Shown here piece after piece: positions 27,452-37,445 of a stretch of 64,000 nucleotides of DNA. The position numbers were made by a program, and so were the translations under genes. This DNA is from Tatumella ptyseos. Lineage in GTDB: Bacteria > Pseudomonadota > Gammaproteobacteria > Enterobacterales > Enterobacteriaceae. The stretch's first letter is position 1. Each line of letters starts with the position of its first letter. The notes below the pieces were generated by a model. The model did not search any database. It had not been told where the DNA came from and was given only the letters and a program-made list of their open reading frames with translations. The stretch is taken from the NCBI RefSeq assembly GCF_030552895.1, contig NZ_CP130649.1, positions 2,728,001 to 2,792,000 of the forward strand, given 5' to 3'.

Positions 27452-28528
27452 TTATTTTCGTTTAATCAGTAACACTAGACTTAAGGCGAGAAATACTGCA
27501 CTCGGCACAATAGCGCCTAGCACCGGCGGTAAACCTTTCACTAAGCTTAACTGGCCAAAGATTTTATCCAATACATAGAAGACAAAACCAAAGCTTATGC
27601 CGGTAACCACTCGCTGGCCCATCGAAACACTGCGTAACGGCCCGAAGATAAAGGACAGCGCCATCAGCATCATCACAGCAACCGATAGAGGTTGGACAAT
27701 CTTACTCCACATATTCAGACGATAGATATCTGACTTCTGTCCGGTCTGGTCGAGATATTGAATGTAGTCGTGTAATCCACGAATGGAGAGCGAGTCCGGA
27801 TCGAGCGCGACAACCTGTAACTTATCTGGGGTGAGCGCAGTTTTCCAAACGCTGCCAACTTGCTGACTGCCCGTAATTTGTTCTGGGTTGGAGAGATTCG
27901 ATTCATCAATTTGCGATAAATTCCACTCTTTACGATGCTTATCCCACTGAGCACTGGCCGCATAGCGTACGCTCTCAAGTCGACGTTGATCGTTAAAATG
28001 GTAGACTGTTACGCCGTTTAAATGGCGCTCGTCTTGTAATTTTTGAATAAAGATAAAGTCATTACCATCCTTCGCCCATAGACCACCTTGCGCCGCTAGC
28101 AGTGAGCTACCATCGATTTGCTCTGAACGGTAGTTATGCGCCAGTTGGTCACCTGCCGGGGCGAGAAACTCACCGACCGCCATTGAAAGCAGGACTAACG
28201 GAATAGCGGTTTTCATCACTGATGCCGCGACTTGTAATCGCGTAAAGCCTGCGGCTTGCATCACGACAAGTTCACTGCGTTGGGCTAAATTACCGAGTCC
28301 TAATAACGCACCTAGTAATGCCGCCATCGGAAAAAAGAGTTCTAAGTCAGTAGGGACACTAAGAATCGTAAAGTACCCCGCATCCCAGACGCTGTAGGCC
28401 CCTTTCCCCGTTTTTCTTAGCTGTTCAACGAATTTGATAATCCCAGATAACGACACTAATAAAAACAGTGTCGTCATGATGGTATTAAAGATGGTTTTAC
28501 CAATATAACGGTCTAATACGCCAAACAT
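27452..28528 (-). CDS. lptG: LPS export ABC transporter permease LptG
   Basis: 358 aa, six membrane helices with a periplasmic beta-jellyroll between helices 3 and 4. N-terminus FGVLDRYIGKTIFNTIMTTLFLLVSLSGIIKFVEQL and the coupling-helix region AQRSELVVMQAAGFTRLQVA are typical. With LptF and LptB2 it extracts LPS from the inner membrane and passes it to LptC-LptA-LptD. Start ATG overlaps the lptF stop (TAATG at 28528). It ends just before the bidirectional terminator. No unusual features. Confidence 0.96.
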   Translation of the reverse strand: MFGVLDRYIGKTIFNTIMTTLFLLVSLSGIIKFVEQLRKTGKGAYSVWDAGYFTILSVPTDLELFFPMAALLGALLGLGNLAQRSELVVMQAAGFTRLQVAASVMKTAIPLVLLSMAVGEFLAPAGDQLAHNYRSEQIDGSSLLAAQGGLWAKDGNDFIFIQKLQDERHLNGVTVYHFNDQRRLESVRYAASAQWDKHRKEWNLSQIDESNLSNPEQITGSQQVGSVWKTALTPDKLQVVALDPDSLSIRGLHDYIQYLDQTGQKSDIYRLNMWSKIVQPLSVAVMMLMALSFIFGPLRSVSMGQRVVTGISFGFVFYVLDKIFGQLSLVKGLPPVLGAIVPSAVFLALSLVLLIKRK

Positions 28529-29628
28529 TACGCGACTCCTTTGCGGCTAATTTTCGCGCGTAGCCGACGGATAGGTAAGGTATCCCATGCGTTTAAGACT
28601 ATCGCTAGGCCCAAATAGAGAATATTCACGCTCCACATGCACACTGCAGGATCTAGCCTTCCTTTACTTGCATTCGTTCTGAACGAACTCTGAATCAAGA
28701 AGAAAATAAGGTAGAGGAAAATGGCTGGAAGCATCGACAGAACCCGACCTTGACGAGGATTTACCTCGCTTAACGGTACAACCATCAGCGCCATGGCTAA
28801 TACTGAGAAGATTAACGTTAAACGCCAATGTAACTCAGCTCTAAACTGTGGAGTATTACTGTGCCATAGTGTAGTGAACGTGGCTTCATCTGCATCATTG
28901 GGATCAAGAACAGACTCTTTGTAGCCGACATAAGCTCGGTACTGAGTAAAATCAGTAATTCTAAAGTCACGCAACATGGCGGTCCCTTCGAAGCGAGTCC
29001 CGTTATCTAGGGTGATCACTTGACTCCCATCTTTTTGCTGCGACATATGACCACGGTCCGCGACCACGACTGAAGGACGAGTGTTGTTACGTGGATGAAG
29101 TTGCGCTAGGAAGACGTCACTAAACTGGTTACCTCGTGCATTATCGATAAACAGCACAAAACTACCATCACTAGAGGTACGGAATTGGCCTGCGGCGAGC
29201 GCAGCGCTGCCTGGATTGGCTTGTGCATTCTGCATAATTTGATCTTGATAGCGTGCGGACCATGGCCCCGCCCAAATCACATTTATGGCGGCAACCGCAG
29301 AGGTAATAAGCATCAATACTAATGCAGCTTTAACCAATACGCTCTTTCCTAATCCGCAGGCATGCATTACCGCGATTTCGCTGTCAGTATATAGTTTGCC
29401 TAACGTCATTAAAATGGCGAGAAAGAGGCTCAAGGGAAGAATGAGCTGTGCCATTTCTGGTACACCTAACCCTAAAAGCGTTAGAATCAGGTTTGCAGGG
29501 GTATCGCCGTCGACGGCAGCCCCTAAAATACGTACTAACTTCTGACAAAAGAAGATTAGTAACAGGATAAAGAGAATCGCTAGTTGACTCTTAAGCGTCT
29601 CACGAACCAAATATCTGATTATTATCAC
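28528..29628 (-). CDS. lptF: LPS export ABC transporter permease LptF
   Basis: 366 aa. The N-terminus IIIRYLVRETLKSQLAILFILLLIFFCQKLVRILG is nearly identical to E. coli LptF, followed by the jellyroll domain (RFEGTAMLRDFRITDF) and the last membrane helices with VVPLSEVNPRQGRVLSMLPA. Start codon is GTG at 29628. It heads the lptFG operon, divergent from pepA over a 263-nt region containing the promoters of both. Essential partner of LptG in LPS transport. Confidence 0.96.
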   Translation of the reverse strand: MIIIRYLVRETLKSQLAILFILLLIFFCQKLVRILGAAVDGDTPANLILTLLGLGVPEMAQLILPLSLFLAILMTLGKLYTDSEIAVMHACGLGKSVLVKAALVLMLITSAVAAINVIWAGPWSARYQDQIMQNAQANPGSAALAAGQFRTSSDGSFVLFIDNARGNQFSDVFLAQLHPRNNTRPSVVVADRGHMSQQKDGSQVITLDNGTRFEGTAMLRDFRITDFTQYRAYVGYKESVLDPNDADEATFTTLWHSNTPQFRAELHWRLTLIFSVLAMALMVVPLSEVNPRQGRVLSMLPAIFLYLIFFLIQSSFRTNASKGRLDPAVCMWSVNILYLGLAIVLNAWDTLPIRRLRAKISRKGVA

Positions 29629-29891
29629 GCTAAATACGCCTGTGAAAACTTGTCTTTTTGCAGGAAAGTCGATAATTTCAACGCTTATTTGCTGGTTTTC
29701 TTCATCAACACATTTTTGCTGTTACAGTGTATCATACACCTTATGCGTTAGTGGCGAGGGCTTCTGCATACTCGCCCTTCAATATAAACGACAATAGCAT
29801 AAAGTTGAGTATTGACGGTCATTATACACTTAAGCCGTTATGTATGTTAATTAAGTGTCAAGGTCGTTGTCTTTAAGATTCAGGAGAATAC

Positions 29892-31403
29892 ATGGAGTTC
29901 AGTGTAAAAAGCGGTAGCCCAGAGAAACAACGAAGTGCCTGCATCGTCGTTGGGGTATTCGAACCTCGTCGGTTATCCCCGATCGCGGAACAACTAGATA
30001 AAATCAGCGACGGATACATTAGCGCTCTACTGCGTCGTGGTGAGCTTGAAGGTAAAGTCGGTCAAACGCTACTGCTTCATCACGTACCTAATGTACTTTC
30101 CGAGCGAATCTTATTGATTGGTTGCGGTAAAGAACGTGAACTCGACGAGCGTCAATATAAACAAATTATCCAAAAAACAATCAGCACGTTAAATGAAACC
30201 GGCTCAATGGAGGCTGTGTGCTTTTTAACTGAGCTGCATGTTAAGGGTCGAAATAATTATTGGAAAGTGCGCCAAGCGGTTGAGACCGCAAAAGAGTCGC
30301 TCTACTCCTTTGACCAGTTGAAAAGTAATCGTGTCGAACCTCGCCGTCCACTGCGTAAACTGGTCTTTAATGTCCCCACTCGCCGTGAATTAACCAGTGG
30401 TGAGCGCGCCATCCAGCATGGATTAGCCATTGCCGCCGGTGTACAAGCCGCGAAAGATCTCGGCAATATGCCACCCAATATCTGTAACCCGGCCTATCTT
30501 GCCTCGCAAGCCCGTCAATTAGCGGATGCCAACAGCACCCACATCACTACTCGGGTGATTGGCGAACAGCAAATGAAAGAGTTAGGAATGAACGCCTACC
30601 TCGCTGTTGGGGCAGGATCGCATTTTGAATCTTTGATGTCGGTGATTGAGTATAAAGGCCATCCCGATCCGGAAAGTCGTCCCATTGTTTTAGTCGGTAA
30701 AGGGCTAACCTTTGACTCCGGCGGAATTTCTATTAAGCCTGGCGAAGCCATGGATGAAATGAAATATGATATGTGCGGGGCGGCAACCGTTTATGGCGTA
30801 ATGCGTATGGTCGCTGAACTCAAGCTTCCGCTGAATGTTGTCGGGATCCTTGCAGGCTGTGAAAACATGCCTGACGGACGTTCACTCCGCCCGGGTGATA
30901 TCTTGACCACCATGTCAGGCCAAACTGTCGAAGTATTAAATACCGATGCCGAAGGCCGTTTGGTACTGTGTGATGCGCTGACCTATGTTGAGCGTTTTGA
31001 TCCAGAACTGGTCATTGATGTCGCGACACTAACCGGGGCTTGTGTGGTGGCACTCGGCCATCATATCAGTGGTTTACTCTCTAACCACAACCCGCTAGCG
31101 CATGAACTAGTTAGCGCATCGGAACAAGCGGGTGACCGCGCGTGGCGCTTACCGCTGGCTGATGAGTACCAAGAGCAACTTGATTCTAATTTCGCCGATA
31201 TTGCTAACATTGGTGGGCGTGCTGGCGGCGCGATTACAGCGGGTTGTTATCTGTCTCGTTTCACACGTAAATATAATTGGGCGCACCTAGATATCGCGGG
31301 TACCGCTTGGCGTTCAGGCAAAGCAAAAGGCGCAACCGGTCGACCGGTTCCTCTTCTTTCTCAGTTCTTACTGAATCGCGCAGGTTTAACCCCAGAAGAG
31401 TAA
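29892..31403 (+). CDS. pepA: Leucyl aminopeptidase / DNA-binding regulator PepA
   Basis: 503 aa, M17 family. Metal and active-site motifs are [17 protein letters not shown] (with the catalytic Lys), [11 protein letters not shown], and the signature [10 protein letters not shown]. The N-terminal 170 residues form the DNA-binding region that also serves in carAB pyrimidine repression and in Xer recombination at plasmid cer sites. It cleaves N-terminal residues, preferably Leu, with two metal ions, as a cytoplasmic hexamer. ATG 29892 follows CAGGAG. A hairpin follows before holC. Confidence 0.96.
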   Translation: MEFSVKSGSPEKQRSACIVVGVFEPRRLSPIAEQLDKISDGYISALLRRGELEGKVGQTLLLHHVPNVLSERILLIGCGKERELDERQYKQIIQKTISTLNETGSMEAVCFLTELHVKGRNNYWKVRQAVETAKESLYSFDQLKSNRVEPRRPLRKLVFNVPTRRELTSGERAIQHGLAIAAGVQAAKDLGNMPPNICNPAYLASQARQLADANSTHITTRVIGEQQMKELGMNAYLAVGAGSHFESLMSVIEYKGHPDPESRPIVLVGKGLTFDSGGISIKPGEAMDEMKYDMCGAATVYGVMRMVAELKLPLNVVGILAGCENMPDGRSLRPGDILTTMSGQTVEVLNTDAEGRLVLCDALTYVERFDPELVIDVATLTGACVVALGHHISGLLSNHNPLAHELVSASEQAGDRAWRLPLADEYQEQLDSNFADIANIGGRAGGAITAGCYLSRFTRKYNWAHLDIAGTAWRSGKAKGATGRPVPLLSQFLLNRAGLTPEE

Positions 31404-31418
31404 TTCGCCCCACACCTT

Positions 31419-31442
31419 AAGGAACCCTTTACTGGGTTCCTT
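31419..31442 (+). terminator. Terminator/attenuator between pepA and holC
   Basis: AAGGAACCC pairs with GGGTTCCTT over a 6-nt loop, followed by a U-rich but interrupted tract (TCCTTATTTTT). It lies 15 nt after the pepA stop, 29 nt before holC, so partial termination is likely. Confidence 0.7.
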
Positions 31443-31470
31443 TCCTTATTTTTAGGGTTCACAGACTGAC

Positions 31471-31920
31471 ATGAAAAATGCGACGTTTTACCTGCTTCCT
31501 GCAGATGCAGCTGATCAGCCGCTTAGCGCGGCTGAGATGACGGCCTGCGATCTGGCTGCGCACTTTTGGCGTGAAGGTAAACGGATCCTTATTGCTTGTC
31601 ATGATGAAGCGCAAGCATTAAGGCTAGACGAAGCACTGTGGCAACGCCCTGCTGAAGCTTTTGTTCCGCATAATCTTGCGGGTGAAGGACCTCGTCAGGG
31701 GGCACCGGTTGAACTCGCTTGGCCACAAAAGCGAGGAAGCAGCGCACGTGACTTACTGATTAGTTTACTTCCCCACTTCGCAGACTTTGCTACGGGATTC
31801 TATGAAGTGGTAGACTTTGTCCCTGAAGATAACAACTTAAAACAACTGGCCCGTGATCGTTATAAAGCGTATCGCAGTGCTGGATTTCAATTGAATACTG
31901 TAACGGCAGCATCGGCATAA
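31471..31920 (+). CDS. holC: DNA polymerase III chi subunit
   Basis: 149 aa. [58 protein letters not shown] and the C-terminal [14 protein letters not shown] are diagnostic for HolC. Chi binds psi (HolD) in the clamp loader and the C-terminus of SSB, linking the replicase to single-stranded DNA. It is followed by valS after 5 nt, the conserved holC-valS unit. Confidence 0.95.
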   Translation: MKNATFYLLPADAADQPLSAAEMTACDLAAHFWREGKRILIACHDEAQALRLDEALWQRPAEAFVPHNLAGEGPRQGAPVELAWPQKRGSSARDLLISLLPHFADFATGFYEVVDFVPEDNNLKQLARDRYKAYRSAGFQLNTVTAASA

Positions 31921-31925
31921 TTCCT

Positions 31926-34781
31926 ATGGAAAAAACATATAACCCGCAAGAGATCGAACAGCCGCTTTATGAGCACTGGGAAAAGCAAGGCTACTTCAAA
32001 CCACATGGCGATCTGAGTAAAGATAGCTATTGCATCATGATCCCTCCGCCGAATGTGACCGGCAGCTTACATATGGGACATGCTTTCCAACAAACCATCA
32101 TGGATACCCTGGTGCGTTATCAGCGCATGCAAGGTAAAAATACTCTGTGGCAAGCAGGTACCGACCATGCCGGTATCGCAACCCAGATGGTTGTTGAGCG
32201 TAAGATCGCTGCAGAAGAGGGTAAAACTCGCCAAGATTATGGCCGTGATGCGTTCATTGATAAAATTTGGCAATGGAAAGCGGAATCAGGAGGCAACATT
32301 ACCAATCAGATGCGCCGTCTCGGTAACTCTGTCGATTGGGAACGTGAACGCTTCACCATGGATGATGGGCTTTCCAATGCAGTAAAAGAAGTCTTTGTTC
32401 GCTTATACAACGAGAATCTGATCTATCGCGGTAAGCGCCTTGTTAACTGGGATCCTAAACTGCGTACCGCGATTTCCGATCTGGAAGTCGAAAACCGTGA
32501 ATCGAAAGGATCGATGTGGCACATCCGCTATCCGCTTGCTGATGGCGTTAAGACGGCTGACGGTAAAGATTACATCATCGTCGCTACGACCCGCCCTGAA
32601 ACCCTGCTAGGGGATACTGGTGTTGCGGTTAACCCTGAAGATCCTCGTTATGCTGACCTCATTGGCAAAGAACTGATCCTGCCTCTGATCAACCGTCGCA
32701 TCCCTATTCTTGGGGATGAGCACGCAGACATGACCAAAGGCACCGGTTGCGTAAAAATCACGCCGGCGCATGACTTCAATGACTATGAAGTGGGACGCCG
32801 CCATAAACTGCCAATGATCAATATTTTGACCTTTGATGGCGATATTCGCCAACAGGCACAAGTGTTCGATACTAACGGTGAAGAGTCTGATGCCTACTCA
32901 AGTGAAATGCCTGCCGCCTTTGCGGGACTAGAGCGTTTCGCTGCGCGTAAAGCCATCGTTGCGGCGGTAGAAGAGTTAGGGTTATTAGAAGAAATTAAGC
33001 CACACGACTTAACCGTTCCTTACGGTGACCGTGGTGGCGTCGTCATTGAACCGATGCTGACTGACCAATGGTATGTCCGTACAGCACCGCTGGCTAAAGT
33101 TGCGGTAGAAGCGGTTGAAAATGGCGATATCCAGTTCGTCCCTAAACAGTACGAAAATATGTACTACTCATGGATGCGCGATATTCAAGACTGGTGTATT
33201 TCTCGTCAACTATGGTGGGGACACCGTATCCCTGCATGGTACGACGAAAATGGCCAAGTCTACGTCGGACGCACTGAAGAAGAAGTTCGCCGCGAGCATA
33301 ACCTTGCCGACACTGTTGTCCTAAACCAAGACGAAGACGTTCTCGATACCTGGTTCTCTTCTGGGCTGTGGACCTTCTCAACATTAGGCTGGCCAGAAAA
33401 TACAGACGCCCTGCGTACCTTCCACCCGACCAACGTCATCGTCAGTGGTTTTGATATTATCTTCTTCTGGATTGCTCGCATGATCATGCTGACGATGCAT
33501 TTCATGAAAGATGAGCAAGGTAAGCCACAAGTTCCCTTCAAAACGGTCTACATGACTGGCCTTATCCGTGATGAAGAAGGACAGAAAATGTCGAAGTCTA
33601 AAGGGAATGTTATCGATCCTTTAGATATGGTGGACGGGATTTCCTTAGAAGCTCTACTTGAAAAGCGTACCGGCAATATGATGCAGCCACAACTGGCTGA
33701 GAAAATCCGTAAACGTACTGAAAAGCAATTCCCGAATGGTATTGAACCGTCAGGAACGGATGCTCTGCGCTTTACCTTAGCGGCGCTCGCTTCAACCGGT
33801 CGCGACATCAACTGGGATATGAAACGACTCGAAGGCTACCGTAACTTCTGTAATAAGTTATGGAATGCTAGCCGCTTTGTACTGATGAACACAGAAGGGC
33901 AAGATTGTGGTTTCCAAGGCGGCGAGCAGATGCTCTCTCTTGCCGATCGCTGGATCCGCAGTGAGTTTAACCGTACGGTGAAAGCTTACCGCGAAGCCTT
34001 AGATACTTACCGTTTCGATATCGCCGCTAACTTGCTGTACGATTTCACTTGGAACCAATTCTGCGACTGGTATTTGGAATTAACCAAACCTGTTATGAAC
34101 AATGGCAGTGAAGCGGAACTGCGCGGTACTCGCAACACCTTAGTCACCGTACTGGAGGCCTTATTACGCTTGGCTCACCCGATCATTCCATTTATCACGG
34201 AAACCATCTGGCAACGTGTCAAAGTGCTGAAAGGGATTACAGACGATACGCTGATGCTGCAAGCCTTCCCAGAATGGTCTGCTGAGAAAGAAGATGCCCA
34301 GGCGCAGAGCGACATTGAGTGGATCAAACAAGCTATTATTGCGGTACGTAATATCCGTGCTGAAATGAATATCTCGCCAAGTAAGCCGCTGGAGTTATTG
34401 CTACGTGGTGCAACCTCTGAAGTGGAACGTCGCGTTTCGGCGAACTTAACCTTCCTGAAGCGTCTAGCGAAGCTGGAAACCATCACCCTGCTTACTGCGG
34501 AAGAGAAAGCACCTGTCTCGGTCACGAAACTGGTAGAAGGCGCTGAGCTCCTTATTCCAATGGCGGGCTTAATCAACAAAGAGGTTGAATTAGAGCGTCT
34601 GGCGAAAGAGTTAGGTAAAGTTGATGTCGAGATCGAAAAAATCGCGACTAAGCTTGGCAACGAAGGGTTTGTCGCCCGAGCGCCTGAGGCTGTTGTAGCG
34701 AAAGAGCGTGAACGTCTTACCGACTTGGAACACTCCAAAGCAAAAATTATCGAGCAACAGGGCGTGATCGCCGCGCTTTAA
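31926..34781 (+). CDS. valS: Valyl-tRNA synthetase
   Basis: 951 aa, the E. coli length. Class I synthetase with HIGH-type motif [15 protein letters not shown] (about residues 41-55), the CP1 editing domain ([15 protein letters not shown], about 220), KMSKS in [15 protein letters not shown] (about 553), anticodon-binding domain, and C-terminal coiled-coil arm ([21 protein letters not shown]). Charges tRNA-Val and clears threonyl errors. Translationally close to holC (5-nt gap). Terminator at 34802-34824. Confidence 0.97.
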   Translation: MEKTYNPQEIEQPLYEHWEKQGYFKPHGDLSKDSYCIMIPPPNVTGSLHMGHAFQQTIMDTLVRYQRMQGKNTLWQAGTDHAGIATQMVVERKIAAEEGKTRQDYGRDAFIDKIWQWKAESGGNITNQMRRLGNSVDWERERFTMDDGLSNAVKEVFVRLYNENLIYRGKRLVNWDPKLRTAISDLEVENRESKGSMWHIRYPLADGVKTADGKDYIIVATTRPETLLGDTGVAVNPEDPRYADLIGKELILPLINRRIPILGDEHADMTKGTGCVKITPAHDFNDYEVGRRHKLPMINILTFDGDIRQQAQVFDTNGEESDAYSSEMPAAFAGLERFAARKAIVAAVEELGLLEEIKPHDLTVPYGDRGGVVIEPMLTDQWYVRTAPLAKVAVEAVENGDIQFVPKQYENMYYSWMRDIQDWCISRQLWWGHRIPAWYDENGQVYVGRTEEEVRREHNLADTVVLNQDEDVLDTWFSSGLWTFSTLGWPENTDALRTFHPTNVIVSGFDIIFFWIARMIMLTMHFMKDEQGKPQVPFKTVYMTGLIRDEEGQKMSKSKGNVIDPLDMVDGISLEALLEKRTGNMMQPQLAEKIRKRTEKQFPNGIEPSGTDALRFTLAALASTGRDINWDMKRLEGYRNFCNKLWNASRFVLMNTEGQDCGFQGGEQMLSLADRWIRSEFNRTVKAYREALDTYRFDIAANLLYDFTWNQFCDWYLELTKPVMNNGSEAELRGTRNTLVTVLEALLRLAHPIIPFITETIWQRVKVLKGITDDTLMLQAFPEWSAEKEDAQAQSDIEWIKQAIIAVRNIRAEMNISPSKPLELLLRGATSEVERRVSANLTFLKRLAKLETITLLTAEEKAPVSVTKLVEGAELLIPMAGLINKEVELERLAKELGKVDVEIEKIATKLGNEGFVARAPEAVVAKERERLTDLEHSKAKIIEQQGVIAAL

Positions 34782-34801
34782 TCAATAATTGATAAATAGA
34801 T

Positions 34802-34824
34802 AGCCGGGCACCGTCCCGGCTTTT
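34802..34824 (+). terminator. valS terminator
   Basis: AGCCGGG pairs with CCCGGCT over a 6-nt loop, then TTTTCTTT. It ends the conserved pepA-holC-valS block just before the inserted RpiR cluster. Confidence 0.8.
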
Positions 34825-34858
34825 CTTTGCTCGCCAGCGATGTTACAGAGGCTAATGT

Positions 34859-35710
34859 ATGGACCTTCGCAAACTCATCATCGATCACTACCCTGCCCTC
34901 ACCCCTGAACTCCAGCGAGCTGCAGCTTTCGTGCTGGAGAATATCAATGATGTCGCGTTGATCTCAATGCGGACCATTGCCCACAATGCTGATCTTAAGC
35001 CCGCAACCCTTTCGCGATTAGCTAAAAAATTGGGCTATGAGGGTTGGGAAGCGTTAAAGGCCGAATTTATCTATTCGTTAAAATTAACGCGTAGCAGTTA
35101 TGCAAGCCGAGCAGTACGCTTACAGCAGAACTTGCAACAAGAGTCAGCCTATGATGCCGTATTCTCGACCTTAAGCCATTCGCTAGAAGATACGCAATCG
35201 TTGAATCAAGACTCTTTGCAGCGGGCGGTAACGTTATTGGACGACGCCCAACAAGTTTATGTCTGCGGCTTTCGTGCAAGTTTCTCGATCGCTTGGTCAA
35301 TATATTACGTTTATCGGCTCTTTCAGCAGCGGGTAACCTTGATCGACAATCTCGCAAACAGCCAGCAAATCTTCACTCGTGAATTAACCGACCAAGATAG
35401 TGTGTTACTGGTAAGTTTCTCACCTTACTCACGAGAAACGCTACAAATCTTAGAGACGGCCCAGCAGGTAGGGGCTAAAATTGTCGCCATCACAGACTCC
35501 CCCTCCTCACCTTTGGCGCAAGTGGCCGACTGTACCCTACTCTTTTCGATCGACAGTGCTTCATTCTTTCCTTCTGTGGTCTCTGGTATGGCGATTGCCG
35601 AGGCGCTGCTCGCAAGCTTAGTCGCCAAACATGGTGAACCCGCTGTGCAGAGTATTGAGAAGTCTGAAAAATATCTGTTTGATTCGGGGAGCTATATCGC
35701 TAACCGTTAG
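34859..35710 (+). CDS. MurR/RpiR family transcriptional regulator (HTH + SIS)
   Basis: 283 aa. An N-terminal HTH_6 domain (LTPELQRAAAFVLENINDVALISMRTIAHNADLKPATLSRLAKKLGYEGWEALKAEF, motif positions about 15-70) is followed by a SIS sugar-phosphate-type domain (VYVCGFRASFSIAWSIYYV, VLLVSFSPYSRETLQILETAQQVGAKIVAITDS). SIS domains usually bind phosphosugars, but RpiR regulators with aminotransferase/ABC neighbours can sense other ligands. It heads a co-directional cluster through 40714 and is the natural regulator of it. The intergenic dyad at 35741-35768 is a possible operator. Confidence 0.9.
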   Translation: MDLRKLIIDHYPALTPELQRAAAFVLENINDVALISMRTIAHNADLKPATLSRLAKKLGYEGWEALKAEFIYSLKLTRSSYASRAVRLQQNLQQESAYDAVFSTLSHSLEDTQSLNQDSLQRAVTLLDDAQQVYVCGFRASFSIAWSIYYVYRLFQQRVTLIDNLANSQQIFTRELTDQDSVLLVSFSPYSRETLQILETAQQVGAKIVAITDSPSSPLAQVADCTLLFSIDSASFFPSVVSGMAIAEALLASLVAKHGEPAVQSIEKSEKYLFDSGSYIANR

Positions 35711-35740
35711 CGCTAATTCATCCTATAGGACGAGAGAGAT

Positions 35741-35768
35741 GATACAACCGTTTCATTTCTCTTGTATC
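35741..35768. promoter_or_regulatory. Candidate regulator operator upstream of the aminotransferase
   Basis: GATACAA and TTGTATC are inverted arms spaced 14 nt apart, in the 119-nt gap between the RpiR gene and the aminotransferase gene; a small palindrome TCCTATAGGA lies at 35721-35730 and TATCCTAT recurs at 35766-35773. Binding by the adjacent RpiR protein is inferred only. Confidence 0.35.
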
Positions 35769-35829
35769 CTATTTTATCTTCTGACAGGATGATTGCTCTC
35801 CTACTTCTCTTGGTAAATTAACGAAGCCC

Positions 35830-37170
35830 ATGAGTCATATTATCCATCGTCAGCTAGCGGTTACGCCTCCTATTGCAACACATTCAGAAGGGGTTTACTT
35901 TTTTGACCAATCCGGTAAACGCTATCTTGATGCCTGCGGGGGAGCCGCCGTCTCAAGTCTTGGTCATCGCCACCCCAAAGTGATACAAGCGTTACATCAT
36001 CAAATCGATACTTTGGCCTATGCTCATACGGGATTTTTTACCAACGAAGCCGTTGAGCAGTTAGCCGACCAATTGATCGCTACCGCACCTGGTGATCTCA
36101 ACCACGTTTATTTTGTTTCTGGGGGTTCTGAAGCGATTGAAACCGCCTTAAAACTCGCACGTCAATATTGGGTTGAACGTGGGCAAACTCAGCGAACACA
36201 ATTTATCGCTCGAAAGCAAAGTTACCATGGGAATACCTTAGGGGCTTTGGCCGTCGGCGGTAACGAATGGCGACGAGCACCTTTTTCCCCTTTATTGATG
36301 GATGTTATCCGTGTTTCTTCCTGCAATGCCTATCGAGATAAACAGCAAGATGAAACAGTAGAAGAGTATACCTCGCGGCTGATCGATGAGCTCGAAGCAG
36401 CGATTATCGCGGCAGGACCCGAGACGATTATTGGTTTCTGTGCCGAAACGGTCAGTGGAGCCACAACAGGTGCGGTACCACCGACACCAGGTTATTTCTC
36501 TGCAGTAAGAGCGCTCTGTGATAAATATGACATCCTCTATATCGCCGATGAAGTTATGTGCGGTATGGGTCGTACGGGAACCTTGCATGCATTTGAGCAG
36601 GAGTCAGTGGTTCCTGACATTGTCACGGTCGCAAAAGGTCTTGGTGGCGGTTATCAGCCTATTGGCGCAGTACTGGTTCGTGAGCCTATTATCGATGCTA
36701 TTCGATCAGGTAGTGGTAACTTTCAACATGGACATACCTATATTTGCCATCCCACTGCAGCAGCGGCGGCACTCGCTGTGCAGCAGGTTATTCAACAAGA
36801 TGGCTTATTAGCTCGAGTGCAACAACAGGGACGCTATTTACTGACGCAATTAGAACAGAAAATCGGCGTATTAGAGTTCGTTGGGAATACACGCGGTCGA
36901 GGCCTGTTCGCAGGTATTGAGCTTGTGAAGGATAAACGAACGAAACAGCCTTTTGAGGCTGGGCTTTCTCTTCATGCACAAATAAAACGCGCCAGTTTTG
37001 CTGAAGGGTTAATGGTTTACCCAATGGGAGGCACCATCGATGGGCGTGAGGGTGATCATATCCTGCTCGCTCCCCCATTTATTGTCTCGACGCAGCAGAT
37101 TGATTTTATCGTTGAAACCCTTAAGAACGTGATTGTTAAGGTTACCGAGAAAGCCTCTTGCCGGCGTTAA
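35830..37170 (+). CDS. Class III PLP-dependent aminotransferase
   Basis: 446 aa. PLP-fold landmarks: SGGSEAIETALKLARQYW (about 97), SYHGNTLGALAVGGN (about 131), IADEVMCGMGRTG with the PLP-contacting Asp240, and the Schiff-base Lys269 in VTVAKGLGGGYQPIGA; FQHGHTYICHPTAAAAALAV closes the active site. Members transfer omega- or alpha-amino groups (GABA, ornithine, beta-alanine, taurine and similar). The exact substrate is not deducible. It is placed between an RpiR regulator and an amino-acid ABC importer plus C45 amidase, suggesting it deaminates the amine freed by the amidase. The start ATG 35830 has only a weak ribosome-binding site. Confidence 0.88.
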   Translation: MSHIIHRQLAVTPPIATHSEGVYFFDQSGKRYLDACGGAAVSSLGHRHPKVIQALHHQIDTLAYAHTGFFTNEAVEQLADQLIATAPGDLNHVYFVSGGSEAIETALKLARQYWVERGQTQRTQFIARKQSYHGNTLGALAVGGNEWRRAPFSPLLMDVIRVSSCNAYRDKQQDETVEEYTSRLIDELEAAIIAAGPETIIGFCAETVSGATTGAVPPTPGYFSAVRALCDKYDILYIADEVMCGMGRTGTLHAFEQESVVPDIVTVAKGLGGGYQPIGAVLVREPIIDAIRSGSGNFQHGHTYICHPTAAAAALAVQQVIQQDGLLARVQQQGRYLLTQLEQKIGVLEFVGNTRGRGLFAGIELVKDKRTKQPFEAGLSLHAQIKRASFAEGLMVYPMGGTIDGREGDHILLAPPFIVSTQQIDFIVETLKNVIVKVTEKASCRR

Positions 37171-37191
37171 AAATTACTCTGTAGCATTGTT

Positions 37192-37219
37192 ATGGTGCAG
37201 CCTAATTAGGATGCACCAT
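37192..37219. terminator. Extended palindrome after the aminotransferase gene
   Basis: ATGGTGCA-G-CCTAATTAGG-A-TGCACCAT is a 28-bp palindrome with one mismatched pair, 21 nt after the aminotransferase stop. It could be a 3' hairpin without a U-tract. Its TGGTGCA/TGCACCA arms resemble NtrC half-sites but in everted order and about 200 bp upstream of the sigma-54 promoter. Confidence 0.4.
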
Positions 37220-37357
37220 TCAATGGCAAAGACATAGGTACTTTTACCGGCAAACTTATTAGTAGCGTTTTCATGTTTATCTAATATGAATTTTTCCTGA
37301 ACGCTAGGCTTCCCCCTCTTCCTCTTGGGCCTTAAGAATAATCAGCTTCAATAAATG

Positions 37358-37373
37358 TGTGAGATTGATCACG
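37358..37373. promoter_or_regulatory. CRP-like site overlapping sigma-54 promoter upstream region
   Basis: TGTGAGATTGATCACG matches the CRP consensus TGTGA-N6-TCACA at nine of ten core positions. It is centred about 48 bp before the predicted start site. A second dyad, AGATTGATC/GATCAATCT (37362-37388), overlaps it and touches the -24 element. cAMP-CRP is known to repress several sigma-54 promoters, so the site may be inhibitory. Confidence 0.6.
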
Positions 37374-37387
37374 TTATGAGATCAATC

Positions 37388-37403
37388 TGGCACAGCTTTT
37401 GCT
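37388..37403 (+). promoter_or_regulatory. Sigma-54 (-24/-12) promoter of the ABC importer genes
   Basis: TGGCAC-N5-TTGCT fits the RpoN consensus TGGCAC-N5-TTGCW exactly. It lies 43 nt upstream of the binding-protein ATG. Sigma-54 promoters also drive glnHPQ, the closest relatives of these genes, under NtrC and nitrogen limitation. No NtrC enhancer in the canonical arrangement was seen. Confidence 0.75.
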
Positions 37404-37445
37404 TCTTTAATATTAAGAAAAATCTCATCTTTAAGGAAAGCACTC

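Noticed and set aside
37192..37219. NtrC enhancer for the sigma-54 promoter
   Set aside because: The half-sites face the wrong way for NtrC and lie about 200 bp upstream; a 3' hairpin of the aminotransferase gene is at least as likely.
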